This document shows, one piece after another, positions 42,878 through 50,888 of a stretch of DNA of 50,888 bases. The position numbers were made by a program, and so were the translations under genes. The notes under the pieces were generated by a model. That model was not told the DNA's origin, made no database searches, and saw nothing but the letters and a program-made list of their open reading frames with translations. This DNA is from Bacteroidota bacterium. GTDB taxonomy: Bacteria; Bacteroidota; Ignavibacteria; Kryptoniales; JAKASW01. The DNA lies in assembly GCA_021794075.1 (NCBI GenBank), contig JAJYRM010000016.1, positions 1 through 50,888 of the forward strand. The letters are read 5' to 3'. Positions within the stretch are counted from its first letter, which is position 1, and each line of letters starts with the position of its first letter.

Positions 42878-44326
42878 GTGGGACATATAGATGAACATAC
42901 TCTCGAACTCTTGGCCCTTGGTGACGCGGAGGTCAGGAAGAGCGAGAAACAAATAAAGAGACATCTAGAGGAATGCTCCGGATGCAGGGCCCTGTTTTCA
43001 GAGATAACAAGATTCTACGAGGATTTCCTGGAGGAAAACGAATCTGACCTACCTTCACTTGACTCTTTGACAAAGAGATCTCTGGTCAGGAAGAGGGATG
43101 ACCTGGAGCCCTACTTCTCCAAGCCGGATTTGGAACCCGTATCGTACTCGGAGGTCAGAGTGCCAACTGCGTGGAGAAGAATCGACAGGTTCAGGCATGA
43201 ACATCCGGTGGTTATCTCTTTTTTCGGATTAGCCTTGCTGGCGCTTATTGGGATGTCAATCACGGTCTTTTGGCCTAAGACTGTTCCACCATCATGGTTC
43301 TACTACAATACGGTGACAAACAGGCTTGATGTATACGGAAGCTCGAACAGACTCCTATGGTCTCTTCCCGCTTATGACATAGCAAATGACCGCGCTTACG
43401 AGGGTAGGTGGGGCGCGCATGAAACTATAATCACGGACCTTGACGGGGATGGGACACCGAACTTGATTACGACGATCCCACTGCGTGGACGCAAATTAAA
43501 TCAAGTGCTGAGAGTGTACAGCGAGACCGGGAGTCTACTGAGGACGCTTTCCTTCGGACCGCGTGAGATCTCGTTCAATGGTATCAATTATTACGACAGC
43601 TTCTCGCCAGTATTCCTATGCTCTGAGACTTTTCCCGGCAAGTCCGAGAACCTTTTTGTTTATTCGAACAACGGACGCTCGCCGTCGTTTCTGGCACGAC
43701 TCAATGGGAATCTCGATGTGGTGGGAGAGTACTGGCACTACGGGAATTTTATACCATATTTGAAGGGGCCCATCATTGACGGAGTCAGGCAAATCGTCTT
43801 AACTGGGATCGACGATGTCGGAGATTTGACGGGCGGAAAGTTCGAATTTGTCGCCGTGCTCGATCCAAGAAAACTCGTGGGTACGACTGAAAGCTCGGCC
43901 ACCCCTGGGTTTGGTTTTAAGAGGTCCGAGGCCGAGCTGTACTATATCAAGCTCCCTCAATCGAGTATACAGGCGGTGGAGTCGGTAGGCGGATATGCCA
44001 GATTACTTTCATCCAGCACGGATAGTGTTCTGCAGGTCCAGACTGAACCTGGATCTAACACTTTGCACGGCTATTGGGGGTTCGATTATGTCTTCTCTGC
44101 CTCGGATATGGCGGTTGTCGACGTAAAATACACCTCCCCGACGCCCGAAACTTTCGACACGCTCAAGCGGAAAGGAAAAGTACAAGGGACTTTTGATCAG
44201 CAGTACCTTACAAACCTTAAGAACGGCGTCAGATACTGGAACGGCGTTGAGTGGGTCAGGAAACCGACGAGGGTAATACGCCCAGCCAGTGGACAACCGA
44301 GTGTCGCGTCAGCAGGAGTGAATTGA
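42878..44326 (+). CDS. Anti-sigma-like membrane protein with zinc-finger and propeller-like exterior
   Basis: 482 residues; GTG start with TAAGGA 11 bases upstream. Cytoplasmic N-terminus has a zf-HC2 type site: His in IDEHTLELLALG, then RHLEECSGCRALFSEI (His-x3-Cys-x2-Cys), as in anti-sigma factors. One membrane helix at ~106-131 (VVISFFGLALLALIGMSITV). The ~350-residue exterior starts PPSWFYYNTVTNRLDVYGSS and carries an FG-GAP-like ITDLDGDGTPNLI, so it may form a beta-propeller that senses a ligand outside. This layout is that of an anti-sigma factor with an extracytoplasmic sensor. The upstream gene would be its target. Not a classical FecR. Confidence 0.7.
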   Translation: MGHIDEHTLELLALGDAEVRKSEKQIKRHLEECSGCRALFSEITRFYEDFLEENESDLPSLDSLTKRSLVRKRDDLEPYFSKPDLEPVSYSEVRVPTAWRRIDRFRHEHPVVISFFGLALLALIGMSITVFWPKTVPPSWFYYNTVTNRLDVYGSSNRLLWSLPAYDIANDRAYEGRWGAHETIITDLDGDGTPNLITTIPLRGRKLNQVLRVYSETGSLLRTLSFGPREISFNGINYYDSFSPVFLCSETFPGKSENLFVYSNNGRSPSFLARLNGNLDVVGEYWHYGNFIPYLKGPIIDGVRQIVLTGIDDVGDLTGGKFEFVAVLDPRKLVGTTESSATPGFGFKRSEAELYYIKLPQSSIQAVESVGGYARLLSSSTDSVLQVQTEPGSNTLHGYWGFDYVFSASDMAVVDVKYTSPTPETFDTLKRKGKVQGTFDQQYLTNLKNGVRYWNGVEWVRKPTRVIRPASGQPSVASAGVN

Positions 44327-44412
44327 GTGGGTAGCAAATTTTCGCCGGAGATAAATGTAGTCATGGAAAACTAGTACCGTGGTCGTTCACGGCAAATAGA
44401 AAGCGAGATGCG

Positions 44413-44739
44413 ATGTTCGAAATCTGTAATAACAAAGGATTTCTCGTGACTTTTCCGAACGGCATCACGCTGTCAACTCAGTTCGGCGGCGGCGACTATT
44501 GCATGAACTTCGACGACCCGGTCGAGCGGTATTCCGAGGGGAGGAAGTGCGTGGACGCCGAGATCGCGATTGTCGACGAAGGAGGAAATTGGAGAACGAA
44601 AGAGGTCATGGTTCTGGCGGGCGAACCCGAGCCGCCAGATAATGTCGTGGGACATGTCACTGTTGAAGTCTGGTGCAAGGTAGTGGAGGCGTGCAGAAAG
44701 ATTCCTGGGGAGAGTTTGGAAAAGGGGAAGTTCTTTTAG
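44413..44739 (+). CDS. Small unknown protein
   Basis: 108 residues, soluble. Begins MFEICNNKGFLVTFPNGITL then STQFGGGDYCMNFDD. The N-terminal pattern of NNKGF-x2-TFPNG-x-T-x-S is one I have seen in small conserved proteins of unknown function, some of them near phage or toxin genes. Four cysteines, one in a DYC context. Later EVMVLAGEPEPPDNVVGHVT. Ends with a basic helix. No partner is adjacent: 86 bases after the anti-sigma-like gene and 350 before GH31. Start ATG has no strong ribosome site. Confidence 0.6.
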   Translation: MFEICNNKGFLVTFPNGITLSTQFGGGDYCMNFDDPVERYSEGRKCVDAEIAIVDEGGNWRTKEVMVLAGEPEPPDNVVGHVTVEVWCKVVEACRKIPGESLEKGKFF

Positions 44740-45089
44740 AAAGTGACTTTGGATTGGGCGGTCTAATGAAAACTTGTTAAGACGGATAACGATGTATGGA
44801 TAACGGGCGACGCGTAGCGTTGCTTCACCGATCACTCCTCTCAGATTGTGCTAAGGAATAATAGATCCACTTGGATGGGAATCAAAGAGAATCCTTTCGG
44901 AGGCTATCCTGTGCCTCTTGCGAATAAAGAAGGGGTCGTGTCCGGCAGTTCCTTGGCGCGCAGGCGAGCCAATCTTTTCGCTTGAATCAGCTGAGTGAGC
45001 CTTTTCCAGCCCTCTTCTCGTTGAGCTTCTTGCCACTGCTGTTTATATTCTGACTCAAGCCGTTTCCAACTAGTCCGAGAGGTCGTCAG
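44740..45089. other. 350-base stretch before GH31, with a reverse-strand open segment
   Basis: The GH31 promoter must be here. On the reverse strand an open segment ends at TAG 44904-44906 and reads WKRLESEYKQQWQEAQREEG then WKRLTQLIQAKRLARLRAKE, a coiled-coil-like sequence with WKRL repeated, but with no ATG start. It may be the relic of a gene. Nothing else recognised. Confidence 0.4.
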
Positions 45090-47702
45090 ATGAAGATCGT
45101 CGGGAAAGGATTTTCGCTTGCGCTGTCACTGGCTTTTCTTGTTGAGTTGTCAATGAGTCACGCGATACTAGCTGAACAGGCGAACCCAATTGCGGATCCG
45201 AAGGCCGTCGTACTCGACGGTCACGCCCGGTTTACCATCCTTACGCCGGAACTTATAAGGATGGAATGGTCCCGCGACGCGAAATTCGTCGATTCACCTT
45301 CCCTTGTCTTTATCAACAGACGTTTGCCCGTTCCGAAGTATGAAGTTGTCAGGGAAAAAGGCTGGTTGGCAATCAATACATCGCGCCTTTTCCTCAAATA
45401 TAAGACGGGCTCGGGTGAGTTCAACCGGGAAAATCTTCGGATCGAATTCAAACTCGAGGGGAAAGTTGTCGTCTGGCATCCCGGCGACAAAGACACCACT
45501 AATCTTTTTGGCACAATCAGAACTCTCGACGGAGTGAAAGGAGCGACAGCGCTCGATCCGGGCCTTCTTTCTCGCGGAGGATGGACACTTGTGGACGATA
45601 GCCGACGTCCTCTCTTTGATAACTCGAATTGGAAATGGGCCATGAACAGGTCTTCGGATGAGGTGCAGGACTGGTACTTTTTCGGTTACGGTCATGATTA
45701 TGTGAAAGAGCTCGGCGACTATGCGAAAGTGGCGGGCCGTATTCCTATGCCGCCGCGCTTCGCCTTCGGCGCGTGGTGGTCAAGGTATTGGGCATACACG
45801 GATGAAGAGCTGAAGGATCTCGTGAATCAGTTCCACGATCACAACGTCCCGCTCGATGTACTTGTCGTCGATATGGATTGGCATCAGACATTTGATCTGA
45901 GATGGTCGAGACATGTACTCGACCAGGCAGGCCAGATGAAAGGATGGACCGGCTATACTTGGAACAAAATACTGTTCCCCGATCCACCGGAATTTTTGAA
46001 ATGGTGTCATGAAAAAGGGCTGAAGGTTGTGCTCAATCTCCACCCCGCTTCAGGAATTCAGCCGTGGGAGAAGTGCTACCCGGCGATGGCGCGGGCTATG
46101 GGCGTAAATCCGGCAACAAAAAATTACATTCCTTTCGATCCCACCGACAAGAAGTTTGCAGAGAACTATTTCAAACTTGTCCTCGACCCTCTCGAAAAAG
46201 AAGGCGTGAACTTCTGGTGGATAGACTGGCAGCAATGGGATACAACGAAGATACGCGATCTGAATCCAACGTGGTGGCTTAACTATACGTTCTATACCAA
46301 CATGGAACGGGAAGGGAAGGCAAGGCCAATCATACTCGCTCGTTGGGGTGGCCTCGGATCACACCGGTACGAAATTGGTTTCTCAGGCGACGTGATCACG
46401 GATTGGTCTTCGCTGCGGTTCCAGCCTTACTTCACGGCGACTGCCGCAAATGTCGGCTTCGGCTATTGGAGCCACGATATCGGAGGACACATACCAGGTA
46501 CGGTCTCGCCGGAGCTTTTTACTCGTTGGGTCCAGTGGGGAGCCTTGAGCCCGATCCTGAGAACGCACACTACACGCAATGCCGAGGCAGAGAGAAGAAT
46601 TTGGGCGTACCCTTATCCTTACGCAATGGCTATGCGCGATGCGTTTCTACTGAGATACAGACTGCTTCCGTACATCTATGATGCTTCAAGAGCTGCTTAC
46701 GACAGCGGCATTTCCATGATCCACCCGCTGTACTACGAATATCCTGAAATGAATGACGCCTACGAATTCGGCAACGAGTACTTTTTCGGAAACGACATTA
46801 TCGTTGCTCCCGTCGTGAGTCCGATGTCGAAGGACTCTTTACTGGCGACTGAAAATATCTGGGTCCCGCCGGGAACATGGATAGAGTGGAATAGCGGAGA
46901 CCGCCTAAGTGGACCCGCTGTCATGACGCGCCATTATTCTCTGGACGATATTCCCATACTTGTCAAGGCCGGGGCGGTTATCCCGATGCAGTCGCTGGCA
47001 CAGAAGGCCGACATCGAGAACGTCGACCCGCTCGTACTGCGGATCTACCCCGCGAAGGATGGCTCGGCGAGCGTCTATGAAGATGAAGGGAACTCGCAAG
47101 GTTACCTGCACGGTCGGTTCAGCCGCACTAAGGTCAGCTATCGAATGACCGACGGCCAGACTATGCGGATTCATATCGCTCCTGTCGATGGGAGTTATTC
47201 CGGAATGAAAAAGAGCCGGAAATATGTCGTCGAACTCATGAATGTCTTTCCACCGGCGAGAGTAACTTGCAATGGAAAGAACATCAGTCTTGGCAGGGAA
47301 GGGTGGAGTTACGATGGCGACAAGCTTGAAGCCGTAATAAGAACCGGCAGGTTCGATGTGCACACCGGAGTGAACATGACGGTCAAGTTTCCGGAGTCAA
47401 TCGAATCTCGCCTGCTCATCGGTGTGCGGGGAAAGATAGAGCGCTTCAAGGAAACGATGAACATTTTGAACCATCTCTGGCCACAGGATTGGTCGCCGGA
47501 TATTCTCATCGAGGCGGCGCAGACAGGCGATTTCCTCACGCTATATCCGGACTCGGCTCAGGCTCGTCTCAAGGTGTTCCAGTCCCAGGTTCCAAAGCTG
47601 CGCGATGCCATCATGCGGCTCTCAGGCGATAAGGATATTATCAAACATGCCCTGAATCATCTTGCAGGCGTGTTGCCCGCTCACGACGACACTCCGCGCT
47701 GA
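45090..47702 (+). CDS. GH31 family alpha-glycosidase
   Basis: 870 residues. Signal peptide (FSLALSLAFLVELSMSHAIL). N-terminal beta-sandwich, then the GH31 barrel from PPRFAFGAWWSRYWAYTDEE. Nucleophile in NFWWIDWQQWD, Asp379; acid/base in EIGFSGDVITDWSSLRFQPY, Asp434. Also WSHDIGGHIPG and the aromatic YPYPYAMAMRDAFLLRYRLL. Distal beta domains include IPILVKAGAVIPMQ and YPAKDGSASVYEDEGNSQGY. A further ~150-residue helical tail (residues ~770-870) has no clear match. Probably an alpha-glucosidase or alpha-xylosidase; the substrate cannot be fixed. It stands alone with its own promoter region, near beta-glucan enzymes. No T9SS tail. Confidence 0.92.
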   Translation: MKIVGKGFSLALSLAFLVELSMSHAILAEQANPIADPKAVVLDGHARFTILTPELIRMEWSRDAKFVDSPSLVFINRRLPVPKYEVVREKGWLAINTSRLFLKYKTGSGEFNRENLRIEFKLEGKVVVWHPGDKDTTNLFGTIRTLDGVKGATALDPGLLSRGGWTLVDDSRRPLFDNSNWKWAMNRSSDEVQDWYFFGYGHDYVKELGDYAKVAGRIPMPPRFAFGAWWSRYWAYTDEELKDLVNQFHDHNVPLDVLVVDMDWHQTFDLRWSRHVLDQAGQMKGWTGYTWNKILFPDPPEFLKWCHEKGLKVVLNLHPASGIQPWEKCYPAMARAMGVNPATKNYIPFDPTDKKFAENYFKLVLDPLEKEGVNFWWIDWQQWDTTKIRDLNPTWWLNYTFYTNMEREGKARPIILARWGGLGSHRYEIGFSGDVITDWSSLRFQPYFTATAANVGFGYWSHDIGGHIPGTVSPELFTRWVQWGALSPILRTHTTRNAEAERRIWAYPYPYAMAMRDAFLLRYRLLPYIYDASRAAYDSGISMIHPLYYEYPEMNDAYEFGNEYFFGNDIIVAPVVSPMSKDSLLATENIWVPPGTWIEWNSGDRLSGPAVMTRHYSLDDIPILVKAGAVIPMQSLAQKADIENVDPLVLRIYPAKDGSASVYEDEGNSQGYLHGRFSRTKVSYRMTDGQTMRIHIAPVDGSYSGMKKSRKYVVELMNVFPPARVTCNGKNISLGREGWSYDGDKLEAVIRTGRFDVHTGVNMTVKFPESIESRLLIGVRGKIERFKETMNILNHLWPQDWSPDILIEAAQTGDFLTLYPDSAQARLKVFQSQVPKLRDAIMRLSGDKDIIKHALNHLAGVLPAHDDTPR

Positions 47703-47762
47703 GAAAAAGGGCGAAGGGTCCCCCGCAACTTGTCGCAAGTCAAAACTGCATATCATGAGACT

Positions 47763-47836
47763 CTCTCTTTTGTATGGGGGAACGGCACGGTTTTCTGTTG
47801 TGTTTTGGTATTGAGTTAGGTAGTTTCAAAAGAGAG
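47763..47836. repeat. 10-bp inverted repeat between GH31 and the BNR gene
   Basis: ctctcttttg (47763-47772) is perfectly complementary to caaaagagag (47827-47836), with 54 bases between. It could be a terminator-like or regulatory structure. No T-run. Confidence 0.35.
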
Positions 47837-47964
47837 GTTCCTACTGGCGTTGACAATCCCGTCGGCAAGAGAGCACATTGTCCGCTCGCTCGCGATACAA
47901 GAAGACGGCCGTTAAGTCTTAAGAGTATTTCATCACTACCAGCACAAGCACGAAAGGGAGATCA

Positions 47965-50888
47965 TTGGAATCCGATAGACGAATCCTACGGGGCGAACGG
48001 GCGTGCTCAACTTACTGTAATTCACACCGAACTTCATCTACTCGTTATTTCAGCCTTGCCATAACCCTGGCTTTCGTGGCGTTCGCTTCTCTGGCCGCCC
48101 AGACGATACGGCAGAGAGATTACGCTGCTATGCGTTGGCGGCTAATCGGCCCCTTCCGTGCTGGTCGAGCTCTCGCCGTAGCGGGTGTTCCAGGTAATCC
48201 ATATACTTTTTATTTCGGGTCGGTCGACGGAGGCATTTGGAAGACGACGAACGCCGCGCTTACCTGGAAAGAGATTTCAGATGGAAAGGTGAATCCTTCG
48301 ATTGGAGCCCTTGCTATCGCGCCTTCAGATCCCAGGGTTATCTATGTTGGAACGGGCGAGGCCGACATGCGTTCCGACATGACAACGGGAGACGGCGTTT
48401 ATCGAACTACCGATGGCGGACTTAATTGGAAACATGTTGGTCTCGATGATACCCAACACATCGGAAAAATACTTATCGACCCGCATAATCCCGATCTTGT
48501 TCTTGTTGCCGCACTCGGGCACGCTTATAACGCGAATAAGCAGAGGGGCGTCTTTCGTACCACCGACGGAGGCAAGACATGGGACAGAGTTCTGTATAAG
48601 GGCCCGGACATCGGCGCCATAGACCTCGCATGGGATCCGGATGACCCGTCGATAGTTTATGCGACCATGTGGCAGGCGCGCCGCCCACCGTGGAGCCAGT
48701 ATCCTCCGGATCAGGGGCCGGGTGGCGGACTATATAAATCCACCGACGAGGGAAAGTCATGGACAGAGCTGCAAGGTAACGGGCTTCCTCCTAAGCCCTA
48801 CGGCAGAATCGGGGTCTCGGTTGCCACGGGGTCCGGGGGAATGAATGTGTACGCGCTTGTGAGCGATTTGAAATCCGGTTCTGGCCTTTATCATTCAATA
48901 AACGGCGGCGAGAGCTGGACTTTAACGAGCAACGATCCTCGGATCGTAACGAGGATGTGGTACTTCGGGAGAGTGTTCGTTGACCCGCAGAACGCTCAGA
49001 TAATATATGTGCCCAACCGATCCATCATGCGTTCGACCGATGGAGGTAAAACTTTCAAGGCTATCAAGGGCTCTCCGGGCGGCGACGATTATCATTATCT
49101 TTGGATCGATCCAACCGACGATCATCGAATGATAGTGGCGGCGGATCAGGGAGTAGTCGCGAGCTTTGACAACGGAAAAACCTGGAGCAGCTGGTACAAT
49201 CAGCCCACAGCACAGTTTTATCACGTCGCGGTGGACAATCGTTTCCCATTTAGAATTTACGGCTGCCAGCAGGACGCGGGATCGGTTTGCATAAAAAGTA
49301 GAAGCGATTACGGCTCCATAACTTTCAGAGACTGGCACCCGGTAGGCGCCGGCGAATCGGGTTACATTGCCCCTGATCCTCTGAACCCGAACATTGTCTA
49401 CGGTGGTGACACTTATGGCGCGGTATACCGATACAACATGGTTACCGGCCAGTCGCAGACCGTTTCCCCATCTCCCCTAGCGGAGTTTGGCACCCCCGCG
49501 CCGGCGAGGAGATATCGTTTCACATGGACTTCGCCGATAGTCTTCGATAAAATGAATCCTCATATACTTTACCTTGGCGCGCAGGTGCTCCTGAGGACTG
49601 AAGATGGAGGCCTTCACTGGAAGGCGATTAGTCCGGACCTGACACAAGCGGGACTGCGGGTAAAGAGCGCCGACACATCGCATGTCGGCTGGGGAGTAAT
49701 ATACACGGTCGCGCCTTCGCCGGTTCGATCCGGACTGATCTGGGTTGGATCGGATGATGGATTGATTCACCTGACAACCGATGGCGGACGGCAGTGGAGA
49801 AACGTGACGCCGAAGGGGCTTACGCCGTGGAGCAAGATTAGTTTAATAGAGGCATCGCCCTTCGAGGCGGGTGAGGCGTACGCGGCGGTGGATCGCCGCC
49901 GGCTGGGCGATATGGCGCCTTACATTTACAGGACGACAGATTTTGGCAGAACCTGGACGTTGACTGTCAAAGGAATCGGTGCGACGTCATATGTCCATGT
50001 TGTCAAGGCGGATCACACTAGGAAGGGACTCCTCTATGCAGGCACTGAAAGCGGAGTTTACGTTTCTTTCAATGACGGCAATAGCTGGCAGCCGCTTCAA
50101 CTTAACTTGCCCGCCGCTTCCATCAGAGATCTTGCCGTTCACGATAACGATCTAGTAGCCGCTACGCATGGCAGATCTTTTTGGGTCCTCGATGATATTA
50201 CGCCTCTTCAACAGTTGAGTCGGAAAGTGCTTGCCTCTGACGCGTATCTTTACAAACCCGAAACCGCCGTCAGGATTCGTCGGAGCATAAACAAGGACAC
50301 TCCGCTTCCTCCGGAGATTCCACAGGGAAAGAATCCGCCAGGCGGAGCCATCATAGATTACTACTTCAAATCGGCGCCGACGGGTCCCGTGACATTGGAC
50401 ATTTTTGATAACGCTGGTAATCTCGTGAGGCATTATACCAGTGAAGCGGTGGCTCCAACTCCGGATCAGCCTCCGTATTTCATGGATGCGTGGCTCCCGA
50501 AATTCAAGCCGCTTACGACACACGCAGGGCTTAATCGTTTCGTGTGGGATCTTCATTACAGTTCCCCGCCAACATCGAGTTATCGTTACAGTATGGCCGT
50601 GGCAAATCTTCATAGCGCAAGGGTTCCGCAAGGGCCGCTTGTGCTGCCAGGTACTTACAAGGTTGCGCTCAAGGTCGACGGACATACTTATTCACAGCTT
50701 CTGAAGGTGGTAATGGATCCAAGAGTGCATGTCTCGGATGTTGCACTGCGCGATCAACTCAGCCTCGCCATAAATGTTTGGAACAGCATGTCGGACGCCT
50801 ATGCGCTTAAGACGTCGATGGATACATTGGAGGCTCAGATTCAGGCGGTCGACTCGCTGACGAAGCCGGCGACTGAAGCTAGAAGTCT
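47965..50888 (+). CDS. Sortilin/VPS10-like BNR-repeat secreted protein, incomplete at the right edge
   Basis: The frame is open without a stop from 47965 to the window end (974 codons plus two bases). TTG 47965 is chosen: AAAGGGAG ends four bases before it, and a hydrophobic segment FSLAITLAFVAFASLAAQ follows, a signal peptide preceded by a long basic stretch. The mature part opens YAAMRWRLIGPFRAGRALAV then GVPGNPYTFYFGSVDGGIWK, typical of two-propeller proteins annotated as glycosyl hydrolase/VPS10. Asp-box (BNR) repeats of S/T-x-D-x-G-x-(T/S)-W recur: TTDGGLNWKHV, TTDGGKTWDR, STDEGKSWTE, SINGGESWTL, STDGGKTFK, TEDGGLHWK, TTDGGRQWRN, TTDFGRTWT. Later HAGLNRFVWDLHYSSPPTSS marks the C-terminal domain. 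Its function is unknown; some relatives bind or cleave glycans (xyloglucanases have the same fold). Confidence 0.85.
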   Translation, partial: MESDRRILRGERACSTYCNSHRTSSTRYFSLAITLAFVAFASLAAQTIRQRDYAAMRWRLIGPFRAGRALAVAGVPGNPYTFYFGSVDGGIWKTTNAALTWKEISDGKVNPSIGALAIAPSDPRVIYVGTGEADMRSDMTTGDGVYRTTDGGLNWKHVGLDDTQHIGKILIDPHNPDLVLVAALGHAYNANKQRGVFRTTDGGKTWDRVLYKGPDIGAIDLAWDPDDPSIVYATMWQARRPPWSQYPPDQGPGGGLYKSTDEGKSWTELQGNGLPPKPYGRIGVSVATGSGGMNVYALVSDLKSGSGLYHSINGGESWTLTSNDPRIVTRMWYFGRVFVDPQNAQIIYVPNRSIMRSTDGGKTFKAIKGSPGGDDYHYLWIDPTDDHRMIVAADQGVVASFDNGKTWSSWYNQPTAQFYHVAVDNRFPFRIYGCQQDAGSVCIKSRSDYGSITFRDWHPVGAGESGYIAPDPLNPNIVYGGDTYGAVYRYNMVTGQSQTVSPSPLAEFGTPAPARRYRFTWTSPIVFDKMNPHILYLGAQVLLRTEDGGLHWKAISPDLTQAGLRVKSADTSHVGWGVIYTVAPSPVRSGLIWVGSDDGLIHLTTDGGRQWRNVTPKGLTPWSKISLIEASPFEAGEAYAAVDRRRLGDMAPYIYRTTDFGRTWTLTVKGIGATSYVHVVKADHTRKGLLYAGTESGVYVSFNDGNSWQPLQLNLPAASIRDLAVHDNDLVAATHGRSFWVLDDITPLQQLSRKVLASDAYLYKPETAVRIRRSINKDTPLPPEIPQGKNPPGGAIIDYYFKSAPTGPVTLDIFDNAGNLVRHYTSEAVAPTPDQPPYFMDAWLPKFKPLTTHAGLNRFVWDLHYSSPPTSSYRYSMAVANLHSARVPQGPLVLPGTYKVALKVDGHTYSQLLKVVMDPRVHVSDVALRDQLSLAINVWNSMSDAYALKTSMDTLEAQIQAVDSLTKPATEARS

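Noticed and set aside
47774-48064. 96-codon forward frame before the BNR gene
   Set aside because: It overlaps the BNR gene start in another frame and lacks a ribosome site and recognisable content.
1-50888. CRISPR array, insertion sequence, integrase or transposase, rRNA
   Set aside because: No regularly spaced direct repeats, no DDE or tyrosine-recombinase motifs and no rRNA-like sequence were seen on reading through the window.

Overview
The window looks like a chromosomal segment of a Bacteroidota/Ignavibacteria-type bacterium (FCB group) of moderate GC. The best single clue is the C-terminus of the GH9 enzyme (37070-39091), which carries a type IX secretion sorting domain in the style of Ignavibacteria and Kryptonia-like lineages (LEQNFPNSFNSFTNIEF, then VYDVLGRRVATL and SGVYFYK). 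A CarboxypepD_reg-like/TonB-dependent receptor, frequent weak Shine-Dalgarno sites and a two-domain sortilin-like BNR protein agree with this. The exact genus cannot be read from the sequence.

Region 1 (1-11825) is a type IV pilus / type II secretion locus: the tail of a PilB/GspE ATPase, a PilQ-type secretin, a transglutaminase/TPR protein, then a fused PilM-PilN protein, PilO and a PilP-like protein, closed by a terminator. Embedded in it (4191-9195) is the most unusual part of the window. Three short genes each carry a nearly identical Sec signal peptide fused directly to the last ~55 residues of an RHS repeat-associated core, then an Ala-rich hydrophobic segment, then an unrelated C-terminal tip. 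Each is followed by a tightly spaced or overlapping small gene, as expected of toxin-immunity pairs. After cassettes 1 and 2 lie short decayed reading frames that resemble displaced toxin tips, each followed by a second small gene (orphan immunity). After cassette 3 lies a decayed copy of the shared leader. I read this as a recombining array of cage-less mini-RHS polymorphic toxins inserted in a pilus operon.

Region 2 (11826-23365) has a gene-free stretch with a degenerate tRNA-Leu 3' half, a UPF0182 membrane protein, homoserine dehydrogenase (reverse), a stand-alone response regulator, a 40-codon ORF overlapping a DHA2 efflux transporter, a COG4705-like membrane protein (reverse) and a TonB-linked outer-membrane receptor (reverse).

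Region 3 (23366-36477) holds a LemA-HtpX membrane quality-control pair, a 1386-residue hybrid histidine kinase with about eight PAS domains, a YncE-like beta-propeller, a WYL-type regulator, a tandem pair of small unknown paralogues, a DedA protein, phosphofructokinase and (reverse) an M23 peptidase.

Region 4 (36478-50888) is a glycan-degradation neighbourhood: GH9 endoglucanase with a T9SS tail, GH3 beta-glucosidase with a PA14 insert, a sigma-factor-like protein followed by a membrane anti-sigma-like protein, a small unknown gene, a GH31 alpha-glycosidase, and a sortilin/BNR-repeat protein that runs off the right edge. GH9 and GH3 together would convert beta-glucan to glucose, with PfkA downstream in central metabolism.
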